64,000 nt of DNA from assembly GCA_001600095.1 (NCBI GenBank), contig BCIX01000004.1:1058586-1122585 (forward strand), in the 5' to 3' direction. Positions 1-12,731 of the stretch are shown in pieces. The DNA is from Bullera alba (lineage: Eukaryota; Basidiomycota; Tremellomycetes; Tremellales; Bulleraceae). The position numbers and the translations under genes are program-made. Below the pieces are notes generated by a model. The model did not search any database and was not told the origin of the DNA. It saw only the letters and a list, made by a program, of their open reading frames with translations. Positions within the stretch are counted from its first letter, which is position 1. Every line of letters begins with the position of its first letter.

Positions 1-178
1 CAGGCTCGAGCCCGCCGGGGAGCACCGGAACATCAGTCTCACGGCGATTCGACAAGCCGAAAGCCAACCACAGCGCTTGTTGTCGCCATCTTCTAAGCTT
101 GGTGCTCTGCTTCATTTCTTCGGACCATCGGGTCTCATTCATATAGGGACAGGCTCACCACCAGTGCGATTACTCGCC

Positions 179-2625
179 ATGGACAGCTCTTGGTTCGCCT
201 CGGGCTCCTCTCAACCGTCAAACGGGTTCACCCACATGCCGAGCGGCATCAGTCCCAACATGTCGCAGATGACGGCTGCGGAGGCCGAGGCCAAGAGGCG
301 TAAAGTACAGGTGGGTACCAAGCTCCTGTGCTCGCTAACATCAGCGTGCTTGCGACGTGTGTAGACGGAAGAAGATTCGCTGCGAGGGACCGATGAACAG
401 CAACAGCGCAAGCAGTAAGTCATCTCGTGGCCATCGCAAGCTGACCTTTGCAGAATGTGCGAGCTGCGACGAGAACAACTTGGAGTGCACCTATGTAGAA
501 GCGGCAAAGAGGCGTGGACCACCCAAGGGCTACCTGGAGAGTCTGGAGCAACGGTGTGCCAGGCTGGAGAAGCTAGTGCAGAAGATCCAGCCGGGTCTGG
601 ACTACGCGCAAGTCGTCGGACCGCCCTGCGATCGCGACGAGTTTGACAACGCTGCCCATCAGGCTGCCCTCTCCGTCTTGGGCATTCCGCCTCTCCCCGC
701 GATCAAAGACGTGTCCGTCACTCCCACTCCCTTTACCGACTCTTTGGGTGCCTCACCCTGGAAAGCCCACGAGCAGGATCCCAATCGACCCGCCTCGCCT
801 TCATCAGATACCGTCGCCCATGCGGCCATTTCAGATGCCATGAAGAAGCTAGACCTCAAAGAGCCCCCCTGGCGTTTCCACGGCAAGGCATCGATTCAGC
901 ACTTGGTCATTCTTCAAGAACTGCGCAATGCCAGTAGCGTGACCAGTCTAATGGAAGGATTGGAGGCTGCCAAACGCAAGGAATACTGGCGAGTCCCAGA
1001 GTGGGAGCTATCTCTCGCGCACGAAGGATTACGCAAGCTCGACCCGTCAATCTGGCCCGACCCCGACCTCGAGGTGACCCTGATAGACGCCTATTTCGAC
1101 AACTGCGACCGCCATTTCCCTTTGCTCAATCAGATCCTCTTCCGACGCCAATATCAAGCCGGCTTGTACAAGACCAATACGGAGTTTGCCAGGGTTTGCC
1201 TCATGGTGTTTGCCAATGGCGCCCGTTTCACCGATGATGATAGAGTCTACTGGAACCGCGACGACGCGATCAGCGAAGAGGGCAAGGAACGCTTACGGAC
1301 AGATGTCGACGGTACGCTCAGATATTCTGCCGGTTGGCATTTCCTCCGAGCTCTGGTCAGGATGGGTCGAAGTATCATGCAAGGGCCGAATCTCTTCGAC
1401 TTTCAGTGCACCGTGCTCATCTGCACCTTTCTCCAAGGGAGCGCCGTGCCACATCTCACTTGGTTGGTATCTGGGATGGGTCTAAGAGCTGCGCAAGAGC
1501 TCGGCATTCACGTCAGGTCCATATTACAACACGCCGACCCTATCGAACGCGCTCTCTACAGCCGCGCTTTCTGGTGCTTGTACCACTTTGACCGACTCAA
1601 CTGTGCCGCCATTGGCAGATCCGTTGCCATTCAGGACAGTGATTTCGACGCGGACTACCCCATTGCGGTGGACGACGAGTTCTGGGACACTGGCGACCCG
1701 TCAAAAGACTTTATCCAGCCGCCGTCCGCCGGTGTACCCCGAGTTGCCGCTTTCATCCACACTCTCAAGCTAGACTACCTCATCGGCGCCGCGCTCAAGT
1801 CCATATACGCCATCAACAAGACCTCGGCGGATGAAGATCAACGGGCCATTGTTGTCGACTTGGACTCTGCGCTCAACTCTTGGGCGGATTCCGTACCCGA
1901 CGGCCTTCGCTGGGACCCAACTCGGATCGATCAGACATTGTTCGAACACTCCGCCGGCCTCTACGTGCACTATTACTACTGCCAGATCTTGATTCATCGA
2001 CCATTCATCCCAACGCCAAAACACCCGTCTTCGATCGGTCTACCTTCACTGGCAATCTGCAGTGCCGCTTCCCGTTCAATCTGCAACATCATCGACACTG
2101 TCATGCGACGAGGACGACAGAATGGAGCGCTTCCTGGCCGGGCAATGTCGATACACTTTGTTCTGCCTGCTTTCACCGCGGCATTCATGCTGCTCATCAG
2201 CGTGTATTCAGGAAAGCAACAGCCCGCAGAGCGAGAGAGAGCCATTGCCGACATCAACAAGTGTATATCCGCGATGAGAGATCTCGAGGTCACTTGGCGA
2301 CAGGCAGGTGCGCTCGTCGACGTCCTCCTCGAGCTGTCGCGGGATTTGCGCGACGAGAATGCGCCAGCACCGTCACTGCCCCAGGGCCAGAAGAGACCAT
2401 GGGATCCAGCCGATGACCTTTTCACCGTCGGCACGGAAACTCTCTTGGAACCCAACATGCTCGATCCGTATGGCCAGATCGGGGATCTCACCGGTACCAT
2501 CGGAGACCAGGACGATATCTGGACCCAGTTCTTTGCGGGTTATGCGTGAGTCACCTCTTTTGCAAACCTCTACTGACAGACGTAGACAACTGCCGGGCTG
2601 GGATCAGAGTTTTGAGCATGCATAA
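179..2625 (+). CDS. Zn2Cys6 fungal-specific transcription factor
   Basis: Predicted nuclear DNA-binding regulator of about 777 aa in four exons (179-310, 345-414, 454-2545, 2586-2625). Splicing restores a canonical binuclear zinc cluster, RACDVCRRKKIRCEGP plus a second half CASCDENNLEC, with all six cysteines; a 39-nt intron lies between the third and fourth cysteine. A basic linker (AAKRRGPPKGY) and short coiled coil (LESLEQRCARLEKLV) follow, as in XlnR/Gal4-type proteins. Residues around 280-480 match the fungal-specific TF domain (PF04082 type: YFDNCDRHFPLLN, FWCLYHFDRLN). Without the last intron the protein would stop at 2549; splicing adds a tail QLPGWDQSFEHA. Target genes cannot be read from the sequence. 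It converges on hexokinase. Confidence 0.9.
2546..2585 (+). other. Intron deciding the TF C terminus
   Basis: GTGAGT donor and CGTAG acceptor (CTGAC branch 13 nt before). Retained, it gives a stop at 2549; spliced, it extends the protein by 12 residues and moves the stop to 2625, four bases from the hexokinase stop. Confidence 0.65.
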
Positions 2626-2629
2626 TCTA

Positions 2630-4479
2630 TTAGCTGCAGGACTCTCGAGTCGAGTCTGCTTTGCCTGGGGCGCCGGTCGTGCCAGCTGGTCTCTTGTCCA
2701 GAGCTTTCTTGGCTTGAAGAGCGGTGAGAGCGGCTGGCGTCAGCGAAGTTTCTTTCTTGAAACCCACCTCCAACTCCACTGCCGTCCTTTGCCAGGCCGA
2801 GCTTGATCCTCTGCGCTCCATCCTCTCCGAGCAGAACCTTTAACGTATCCCTAACGCGATCCGCGAACCCAGGCAAGAATTCGGCGACACTGGGGATTCA
2901 GCGTCGTCTTGCTACCAAACTCACCTTCCGTCCAATCCAACGTCGACTCCCTTGTCCTCTTTACCGGGCTTGTCGTTGCCAGTATGCTGAACGACGGCGG
3001 CAATGGCACAGGCGGCAAGAGCAGCTGCACGTTTCGCGACCATGCTACAGGCCCACTGGACAATCTCCGCGTCCTTGTCCGAAACGTGTTTCTCCTCGAC
3101 TCCCAGGTCCTTGATGATAATCTTCTTCACAGCCTCGGCATCCTTGGCTCCCTCGACACCAGACACAAACGCAGCGTCGTAACCATAGTGCGTGTTGAGA
3201 ATGGGCGAGGAGTAGCCGTTGAACAAGAGGGACAGGTCGATGAAGTGTAGTAGAATGTTTCGCGAGATCTCCCCGAGGTCTGATCGTCAGCGAGTTCTAC
3301 GAGTGGCTACTCACACATTCCCGAGACCATCTTCTCAAACGCTTGCTTTCGTCTAATCGTTAGCCTCTTGTCCGAAATGGTCACTCACGGATTGATGCTT
3401 TCACGGTCCAGCTTGTTGTCAAAGATAGATACGGGCAGGACCAAACGCTGTCTATCAGCCTGAGAATACACTACTGCGACCCACCTCGTTGTCCATAGCT
3501 CCCCACTCGGTGTTCACGACCATATAGTTGCCTGCTTCATCGCCTCCCTGCTCGGCATCCGCAATCTTCTCCTCTCCGAGCTTCTTGATCGTTCTCGTCT
3601 TGTCGATATACGCTCCGTTGGTTCCGGTACCAAAGATGGCACCGATAAGAGCGGGACCGCTTTGGTATGATCTCGAGAGGAGCGTTCCCACAGTCTTTAC
3701 AATCAGTGACCTCTCGCCATTGTTGACTCACGTCGTTGACCAGAGCGCTGCATTTCACGTGGATGTGCTTTCGGTCAAATGCATCCTGCAGGAGCTTGAC
3801 GACGTCGTGTCCAATCGCATTCTTCGCCGCAAAGCCCTTTGTCCATGTGAGCAGCTTTCCAGCGTCAATGGCCGTCTGCTCGACGGGGAAACTGCAAGCT
3901 CAGCTCGGACATATCTCTTGACCTACCTGAAAGTAAAGCCCAGGTGCATTGGCTCGTTGGTGCCGATAGCTGATCCGATCTCTGTCAAAAAGGCGTCGAC
4001 CGAATCCGCAATGTAGTCTAGAGGTGAGTCACCAGTCTCCTTCGTGCTGCTCACCAAAGAGGACCTTGGCCTGGCCATTCTTGAGCTCATCCGACACCTT
4101 GTACTTTTGCTGCTTGATCTCAAACTTGTGCTCGCCAAACAGTCGAACCTCGCAGACACGCCTATGCCTTGTCAACAGCCGTCGACGCGCTTGATATCTC
4201 ACAGGTTGGTACCTCCAAGGTCGAGGGCGAGGAACGTCCTGCTTCGCGTTAGCGGCACTACTCATTGGAGCAGTGCATCTGCGCCGCTCAACGGGCTCAC
4301 CCCTGCTCTGTTCCATCCGGAACACCAGTTACAAAGCTCGGCACCATGGCGACGTCCTTGCCATACTCGGCGAGACCGCCCTCCATCTCCTTCCTAAACT
4401 GCTTGAGAACATCCTTCAAGCGGGCGTCGTCGAGGACAAAGTACGGCTCAAAGCTCGAGCAAGCGTCTGGCAGCGGCAT
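2630..4479 (-). CDS. Hexokinase
   Basis: ATP-dependent phosphorylation of glucose/fructose to the 6-phosphate, the first cytosolic step of glycolysis. Visible motifs from the N terminus: FVLDDARLKDVLKQF helix, FVTGVPDGTEQG, the phosphate-1 motif LALDLGGTNLRVCEVRLFG, the GTGTNGAYID adenosine/sugar-binding segment, NTEWGAMDNE, and the C-terminal KDGSGVGAALTALQAKKA. The gene is broken by many short introns; the last one, fwd about 2744-2777, joins DGSGVG to AALTAL. The start was chosen at the ATG giving MPLPDACSSFEPYF, slightly shorter at the N terminus than yeast hexokinases. The final exon ends TRESCS. Whether it is the HXK1- or HXK2-type paralogue, or retains regulatory roles, is not decidable here. 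Confidence 0.93.
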
Positions 4480-4722
4480 GTCTAGGGTATGTGCGATGTG
4501 GTATAGTTACTGTGACCTGTGAACAAAGGCAAAGGAGAAGCAACTCTTGTGTATGAGTGGACGAAAGGCTGGCGAAATCCGGTAGCGGGGGATGGGAATT
4601 CGTCATTTGGCCTCTCCGCCGGAAACTGCACCCCAAACCTGACCCTGGATTTTCGCCCAGCCAAAGCAAGTCAAAGCCGCTTCAGTCAAACTGCATGTCA
4701 TCGCTATCTACAACATGGCACT

Positions 4723-7700
4723 TCACTCGACGTACTATACCGCGTCAACATCACCCTCCATGCAGCGACTCACCTTGCGAAGATCCAAAGTCAACGTCTT
4801 GGACGTGTTATCCTCTTGCTCTCGGTACACTCCCACGAGACCATCGGCGTGTTCGTACCTGCCAAGTCAGTTCTGATAGCATTCCGTCACTCACAGTGTC
4901 GCCTTTAGCGAGATGATCAAAAACTGGACCTGCTTCTCCGCCTGGTCGCGCACATATCGCGCCAACTTGGCCACGTTGGTGGGATCCAATGCCGCATCCA
5001 CCTCATCCAGAACAAAGAACGGTGCCGGGTGGAAACTGAAATCAGCAACGAATACACTCTCCTAGCACCCACCTGTGGATCGCAAAGAGCAGGGCCAAAG
5101 CCGCCATCGTCTTTTCCCCTCCAGACAACTGCTCCATCTCGACGAATCGCTTTCCCGGCGGCATCACATTGTACTTGACACCAGAGAGGTATGGCTCTTC
5201 TGCGTCCTCCAAACTGAGAAAGCCGACGCCACCAGTGGGGAAGGTGGTGCTCTTGGTGAGATCCTTGTAGATCTTGTCGATACAGCCAGACATGTGGCTG
5301 TAGGCTCTGTTGAACAGGTCGCACCTGTTGTCAGCCGGGCTCACTCTGCAAGACTCACCTCTTCTTCTTGAGCTCGAGGAATTGAGACCTGGCCAAAGTG
5401 CTATCTCGTTTCGCTTCGTCGGCCTCTCGCTCGGCGTCATTCAGTCCTTCTTGTACCTCTTTGAGCCTAAAGGTCAGCTTGGCCGGCATGGTCGACTCAC
5501 CTGTCCGCGGCCTTCAGGTTCGGCGCCAAACTCTCGAGGTCCACCTTGAGTCGGTTGATCTTTTGCTCATAGTCACGGCCATACTCTTCTCCACGATTCT
5601 GGACTGGTCAGAAGGTCCATTGCACTCGGCTCACCATTTTGTCCTCGTCCTCGAGCAGAGAGAAGTCGGGCTCGATCCCGTAGTCATTTGTGACGACGAG
5701 GTCTTGCGTCTCCCTATCCACGTCCATCGCATCGTCTGCGGTCTACATTCCAGTCAGTCCGAGTTGCAAATTTTGACCCACCTCCTCGATTGGCACGCGG
5801 TCCAAACGTCCCGACACTATCGGCAGATCAATCTCCTCCAGCCTGCATCTCCTGTAAATGGCGTGTCGATCCGACGAGGACTTTTCAATCTCGGTATTCC
5901 ACCCGGCAATCTCCTTCATCAGACTGTCCAGGCGCTTCTGAGTCTGCCTTGCAGCGGATCGGGCGGCATCCACTGATTCAGTTGCAGCGTCGTATGCCTC
6001 GGTCGCTGCGGCCAGCTTCTCCTTTTGCTTGTCGATGCTCTTCTGCAGATCTTCCAGCTCCGCTTCCACCACCGTTTTCGACTCTTGAAGTGATTCGATA
6101 CTCGAACGACTCTTCTCCACAGTCGACTCGAGACTCGCCAATCGTTCCCGCGTGCTGTTGAGCTGGGACCTCTCAAATTCGAGCCTATGATATCAGTCAT
6201 GCCCGATTCCCGCAACTCACTGATGCGTGACCCGACCATGATCCACGGCATACTTCTCCACCGCCGCACTCTCCTGCTTGGCGAGCTTGAGCTGCACGTC
6301 CTCGTACTCGCGTATATTGGCCACGTTGATCCTAGCACAGAACGCCTCAAACACCCTGTCGTCTGCCTCGTTGATCCTCTCGGCCAATGTCGCGAGCTCT
6401 GCATCCAGCGCTTGGAGCGCCTGGGATTTTGTCGCTATCTGGGGGTTGAGCTTGGTGATCTCACTTTCGACCTGTTTCAACTCCTGCTTGAGACCATTTA
6501 GGCGAAGTTGCAATGCGCTTAGGTCGTCCTTTGCGAGAGAGCTCTCGGCGCCGAGACGCGAGAGAGCATCCAGTACGGCTCGGTCGTCGTCATTCTTGCT
6601 CCTAGACTGACCGAGCTCCTGCAGTTGCTGCATATACGTTTCCTTGGCGCGTTGCAGGCCTGTCATCAGCAAAAGCCTCCCTGGTACACTCACTCTGCAC
6701 ATCCGCATCGTTAAACCTCCTCCCGGTAGAAGACCCCGTACCACCGGTGATCAGACCCGACTTGTGAATGACCGTTCCCTCGAGCGTGACAGCTGCTTTG
6801 TCAGCGCTAAACGCTACTTCGACTCACCCTTGACCTCTTGATTCTTCTCGTAACACACATGCCTGGCCACGTCCATCGTGTCGCAAATCAAGGAGCTACC
6901 ACATGCGTGCAACATGGCTCGTGCCACGGCGGGATCATACTTGATACAGTCGATAGCCAGTCGTGCCCCCTTGGCGAAAGCTCTGTACTTTTCCTGGGTC
7001 GGCTTGACCTGGATCGTGTCGAGGGGGATGAATGTCGCTTGCCCGGCTCGCTGATTGCGCATGTACTCGATACAGTCGATGGCGACCTTTTCGTGCTCTA
7101 CCACGATACTCTCCGCATTGCGGCCAAGCACCGTGGCGACGGCAGTATCGTATTTATGGGCTGTCGGTTGACACAGGTCCAGCACCCTGCCGTGAACGCC
7201 TGACTGTCAGCTCGACCCTCGTGCTCTGACTCACCTGGAAAGATTCGCCTCAACTGAGCGAGGTTCTCCTTGGCCCTAACCTCTCGTTCGCTCTCTCGCT
7301 TGTCCGCGCCAGCAGATAGCAACTTTCCAAACACATCTTGCAATTTCTCGTTGAGCTCGGTCTCCTTGATGCTGAGACAATAAGCATAGACGTGCGCACA
7401 ATACTCACTTGGTTCTCTCTCGCTCGGCCTGCGCTTGATCGAGCTGCGCCTTCAAACGCTCCCTCTCCTCTGACGATGTTGACAACGATGTCGAGAGCTG
7501 CCGTCAGTGACCACCTAATCATCTTCACATACCTCCTCCTCTCTCTTCTCCAAAGAGTCAATCTCTTTAGCCAGCTTTGTCTGTCGTGTCTGTGCCAAGG
7601 CGAGCTTGTCTTCCACAGAGGTAAGAGCGTCTCTCTGCGTCTTTTGCTCTCGCTTCATCCCCTCCAGCTTCTGTCGATCCGTCACCACGGTCGCATTCGC

Positions 7701-9138
7701 CTCCGCGCGTCTAACTGTAAGCGACGTACTCTTGCATGACTTACAGCTTGCGGTAGTCCTCCAAGTCTTGACCGGACAATGCTCTACCCGCGGCAATGCT
7801 CGATTGGCGCTGCTTTTCTACCACATCAGTCCAGTCCAACTTGATCACTTACCGATAGCCTCGTCCATCCTCTGCTTGATCGCCTCGGCACCTTGCTCTA
7901 GAGTCTTGTAGCTTTCCGCTTGTCTCTCTTCATCCTTGCGTACTCGATCAACAAGTGTAGCAGCGTTCTTTGCCTTTTTCTCCGCGTGGGCTATCTGCGC
8001 CTCAAGAGCTACAATCTCCGGTTTCTGCTGGTCAGCGATGTCACTCAGGCCGACTCACCTTTTCATCAAATGCCTTCTCAGCCTTCTGCACGGCTCCTTG
8101 ACGCTTTTTGACCTGAAGCTGGGACTGTGCTTGGTCTTTCTTCGTCGATCGAACTTCCTTGTCATTGGAGACCTGGACGTCAGCTGCAGTCATGCTTACG
8201 AACTCACCAAAGCCTCTTTCAGCTCAGATAGCTGTCCACTGGCTTCTTCCACCTTTCTAGTTGACTCGTTGATCTCGTCTGTGAGGTGGTACAGTCGCCA
8301 AAGCATATGTCGATGGACAAGATCATCCTGAATATCAGCAATTGCCTTCTCATCGTCGCCCACCTTCTGATCGACCATTCGCTGCCACTGCTTCATCTCA
8401 TCGCGCTGCTCCTTGAACTGTTTGACCTCGGCGATAATTCCTCGAGTCTTGTTGTAATTCGACTTGTGCAGCTCTGCGGCTCGAGCCTGATCGTCCTGGG
8501 CCGCATTGTACGCCGTTGCCAGATCGGCGGAACTGAAATCAGCCTAAGCTTCTCGACTCTCGACCTACCCGCTGATCCTGTCAATCAAAGCAGCCAACTG
8601 CTTGCTGTCCTGACTCGCAACGCCCTCGACATCTCCTTGGAATACGAGAAAGTTTTTCGCCTTGACGAGGATGTTGAAGCGCTCCAGTTGTGCGTTGTAT
8701 GCTTTCCAGGTAGATTCTCGGTTGTTTATGTGGTAGGTAGAGTTGCCTTGAGTCGAGATGCTAAAGGTCAGCATTCATCGAAGCGTTGGTCACCAACCTT
8801 CGCTTAAACTTCCACTCCTTTCCTTCCTCGTCCTCGTACACCGCCATCACATATGCCGTCCTGTCCTCATCTGCGAGGACACTGTCCTGAGTCTCGGCCA
8901 TGCTCTCATCCTCTTCCGTCTGCAGTGCCTTTCGCCCACGATATACCAGATCCTTCAGCTGGGTCGATCGAAGCTGGGCAGACTTGACGCCCAAGACGAA
9001 GGAAATAGCGTCCATCAAATTCGACTTTCCCGCCCCGTTCGGCCCGATGATGCACATGAACGGCGCATCGCCGAGATCGATGACCTGAGTGTCCTTGTAC
9101 GATTTGAAGTTGTACAGCTCCAGGCGTCGGAGCGGCAT
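4723..9138 (-). CDS. SMC1: Cohesin ATPase subunit SMC1
   Basis: Structural maintenance of chromosomes protein 1, a nuclear cohesin ring subunit pairing with SMC3 for sister-chromatid cohesion. The N terminus MPLRRLELYNFKSYKD is diagnostic of SMC1; Walker A is GPNGAGKSN near residue 35. Long coiled coils flank a hinge (about 6814-7240) with VVEHEKVAIDCIEYM, GARLAIDCIKYDP and a TGG turn near LITGGT. The C-terminal head has the signature LSGGEKTMAALALLFAIH and Walker B FFVLDEVDAALDPTN. About a dozen short introns interrupt the gene. The last exons give LDLRK then YVE and a stop, matching the usual short SMC1 tail after LDL-K/S-Y. It is divergent from a Zn2Cys6 gene (383 bp shared promoter). Confidence 0.96.
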
Positions 9139-9521
9139 CTTGCCTGGGGTATGTTGTTAGTTGAGGGAAGGATAGAGCCAGTTTGTCGATTTAGCTCTGT
9201 CAGTCAATGTTCGGCGCGTCGCGGCTGACGTCGCGTGAGTCAACTTTTGCACGCGGGGATTGGGTCTTACGTAAGCCAAGTCGACACGGGTTGTTGCCGT
9301 CGGATGGTCGGACCGGAGTTCCGAGTGGTGTTCGTTCTGGCCCTGTCTCTTGTCCCTTCGTGGCTTGTGTCTTGCCTGCACCTCATCGTCAGTTGTGTGC
9401 AGACTGTGCTCAAAGGCTGACCCGTAGAGAGTCCTTGATAATCGACCGACCGAGAGGGACCAGTTCCATCTAACGCCATTTGAACACGTCAGACAAGAAA
9501 CCATCAAGTGACCTGGATCTA
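9139..9521. promoter_or_regulatory. Bidirectional promoter region, SMC1 / Zn2Cys6 gene
   Basis: A 383-bp gap between the two divergent start codons (SMC1 at 9138 minus, TF at 9522 plus). It must hold both promoters and leaders. No clear TATA box or repeat is seen. Confidence 0.6.
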
Positions 9522-12500
9522 ATGGATCCCTCTTCATCGACCAAACACGCCGTCTCGTTCTCGCGAGACGAGAGCGATTCCGATGACCAATCTCAGCTGG
9601 AGGAGGAGTCGGGCCGTGTCGCAAAGAAGAGCAAGCAGGATGGCAATAGAAAGGCGATCAACAGGGTCAATCGTAAGTATAGCACGATGGCCGACGCATC
9701 TGAGCTGATTCGAATACTTAGGGGCATGTGTAAGTGGTAATAATCCAGACAAACTTGTACTAAATCGCTTTAGAACCACTGCCGGAAGATGAAAATGAGA
9801 TGCGTGGGGGCCGAAGAACCACCTTGCAAACGTTGTCGGAATGCCGGTCTCGATTGTGTCATGGAGAAACCAGGAAGAGGAGGTGTTGATGGTCCAGGCG
9901 AAGAGTAGGTTTGACGGCGATAAGCAAAGCTAATTACAGCCGGATCCGATCACTCGAGGGACAGGTTTCTGCGATCCAGAACACCCTTGTCGATCTCGTG
10001 TCTACTCTCCGAACGGGCATGCCCCAGGCCGCACTCCCAGTCATCACCCCTTCTACAACCTATACGCCCAGTCTCCCTGATCGTCAACCTAATCAACCAA
10101 TGCCAAATACCACATCCCTCTTCGATCTCGCCTTGCAATCTGGTCAGAACTATGGCTTCCCGCCTAGACAATCTACCACGCTGGACCAAGTTCTCCACTC
10201 TTCCCACCCTAATCAGGCATACATGTCTCTGCCACCATCTCGCGCAGTGTCCGAAAGTCCAGATGACATTCTCGCCCCAGAAGAGATCATCAATCCGCTT
10301 GGTGCGCTCAGCAACATGGCAGGGTTGGTGGAAGCGGCCGTGGAGAGGGCCAAGGAGGAGCAAGGCTCACCTGTCGATCTCCGACAACGCCCCACTCAAT
10401 CTGGACCATCGATTACTGAAAATCAGGGGCCGAAAAAGCGCAAGAGGGTCCATATCCACGCCTATCCCGATGCCGTGGGCGAAGGCCTCGTATCAGAATC
10501 TGAAGGCAGAGAGCTGGTCAAGATGTGAGTCAGCGCGTATGACCTAGCTGACTGTAGATTCTACGCTGGATCTTCCAACTTTGTGCCCTGCTTTGATCCC
10601 AGCGTTGACACCTGGGCAGAGTTAGTGAATCTGAAACGGCCACGCTGATATCTAGTCTCCGACTGCGTTCACCCTTTTCGCTGACGACAATGATCATGGT
10701 CGGCGCGCGTGTCCGAGACGGAGGTGGTGAGTCGATGCCCACGAGTCTCGCTGAATAAGTAGGACCCCCAAGCGATGTTCAGCTCAGTTGCCGAACTCAC
10801 GCTCAACGAATTGGTAGGTCGTTGACATGAAGTCAGAATTGATGTTAGCCGTCGGAACACTGTTCAACCCCGTGGCCAGAATCGAGGCGATCCAAGCCAT
10901 GACTCTCCTCGCCTCTTTCAGCGAAAACGGTTGGCTACCAGGCGGTCATGCCGTTCGGATGGGCATCGACATGGGGATCAACCACTCCTTCATGCAGCTC
11001 CTCCGCACGGGCATGGGCAAGGGAAAGAACCCCCAGCAGCTGGCCGAGGAGAGACATTTGGTCGTGCAGTCTCGGACCTGGTTCTGCGTGAGTGAACTGG
11101 AGGGAACTTCGCTGACTTGCAGCTCTACCTCGTTGAGCATCAGTGGGTGTCATTTTATGCGCAGTACTGACATTAGAATGGCGTACGGGATGGGACGTCC
11201 CGCTATTATTCGGGAAGACGAAACGATTCATAATTGTCGAAAGCTGTTGGAGCACCCGCTTTCTATAACCAGTGAGGGGCAATTGCCATTTGATTCGGAC
11301 GTTCCAGCATATTGATCTTTCCGCGCAGGTGATGCCCGTTTGGTCAGCACTGTGGAGCTCATGGCTTTGCGCAGTAAGTCGTCCCTCTGTGATGGAGCTG
11401 ATGCAAAAGGTCCACTCCATGTTGAACTCACCTCGTCGCCACATCTCCCGATCGCCGAAAACACCTTGCGGCGGCTTCACCAGGCTAACAACGACTTTGA
11501 CGCTTGGGAGAGGTACTGGGACAGGGTACTTTGTGAGTTATGCGTCTGGAAGCCTCGCTGACCTGTAGCGGACCGATTTGGCAAGGGTCGAGGCGATTTC
11601 TTCAGAGAGTCTCGTGAGTCGACAAGCCGTGACATTGGCTAATGAGACAGTCATCATCCAGAGACAGTATGCCGAGTGAGTACCTACAGTTCAGCGCCTC
11701 CTTACGCGATAGGCTCTTTGTCAACTCGCAGCTGTTGCGCGGAATCCGGGATCCGTCAGACGTCGCGGGTATGCCGATGGAGCAAAGAGCATTGGCTGTA
11801 CGCGCGATGAGAAATGCGGAAAAGTGTATCGAGATATGTCTGCGAGGGGAAAACGTGAGTTGACCCAGGGGATCTTTGCTCATCTTCCAGTATCGCAACG
11901 GCCTGCGTTATGCTGTGCACTACACCCGTAGGTCGACATGGCGCGACTACGCTGACCTAGAGACGTCTGCGCCGCGTTCGCCGCATCTTTCTTGGTCCGA
12001 ATTGCCCGGCTCTTCCCGCACGAGCTGAACTTGAAGAAGTCTGCAAAGGAGGTCGAAGAACTCGCCAGCGTTCTCGCCAGTGGTGAGTGACATCTTTGAC
12101 GGCTAGACTGACGATCAGTGCCCGCTGGGCGATATGCTCGATCTCTGCGGCTCATCCTGCGCCGAGCTCGGAAAGCCAACGTCATCCCTGCGGCCTCTGC
12201 GGCAGTCTCGCCAAAGTTGTTGCCCCAGATCTCGCCCGCGTCAATGTTTGGTAACCCGCTGGAAGACTCGCCTTCCACCAGCGGAGACATGTTCGAGTTT
12301 GACTCTCTGTTCGCTTTGGAAACCCTGGAGCGAGCTGGTCTCACATTAGGCGAAGGAAATCAACTGCCCCTGTGAGTGGTCTACCGGAATGCATTACTGA
12401 CCACTGCAGCTTCCTCGACGGACAGAGTCTCGGCGCCACGCCAGGAGCTTCCGAGATGACACCTTTCGTCGGTATCGAGAGCTTCTTCCTGCCTCAGGAT

Positions 12501-12563
12501 GTAGACAGCAGGCTGGCTGGTCCAAGCGACGGAGACCAGCCAACAGGACCTGTTTGGTGGTAG
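9522..12563 (+). CDS. Zn2Cys6 transcription factor, PrtT-like basidiomycete family
   Basis: Predicted nuclear regulator in about a dozen exons. A serine/acid-rich leader is followed by the zinc cluster RACNHCRKMKMRCVG plus CKRCRNAGLDC, which only appears after removing introns 9673-9721 and 9730-9773; the exon between them (9722-9729) is just 8 nt and carries the first cysteine. A short coiled coil (RIRSLEGQVSAIQNTLVDLV) follows. The middle region has features of the fungal TF domain: AVRMGIDMGINHS, SRTWFCLYLVEHQ, AYGMGRPAIIREDE and LVSTVELMALR. This combination resembles basidiomycete factors related to the protease regulator PrtT; that resemblance is from memory. The start is the ATG MDPSSSTKH; TTG upstream is in frame but not used. 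It ends QPTGPVWW. Confidence 0.87.
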
Positions 12564-12731
12564 CGTTGTCTCTTCGGTATCTCAGTACTATTGCGACATG
12601 CACGAGTATTCGATTCAACAGATTCATGTATGATGGCACTATTACGATTCAAGTATCTACTTCTTCTCGCTACTTCGAACATTATAACTGCGGGTATACG
12701 TATTTGTTGACAGTGATCACCATCCTCAGAT

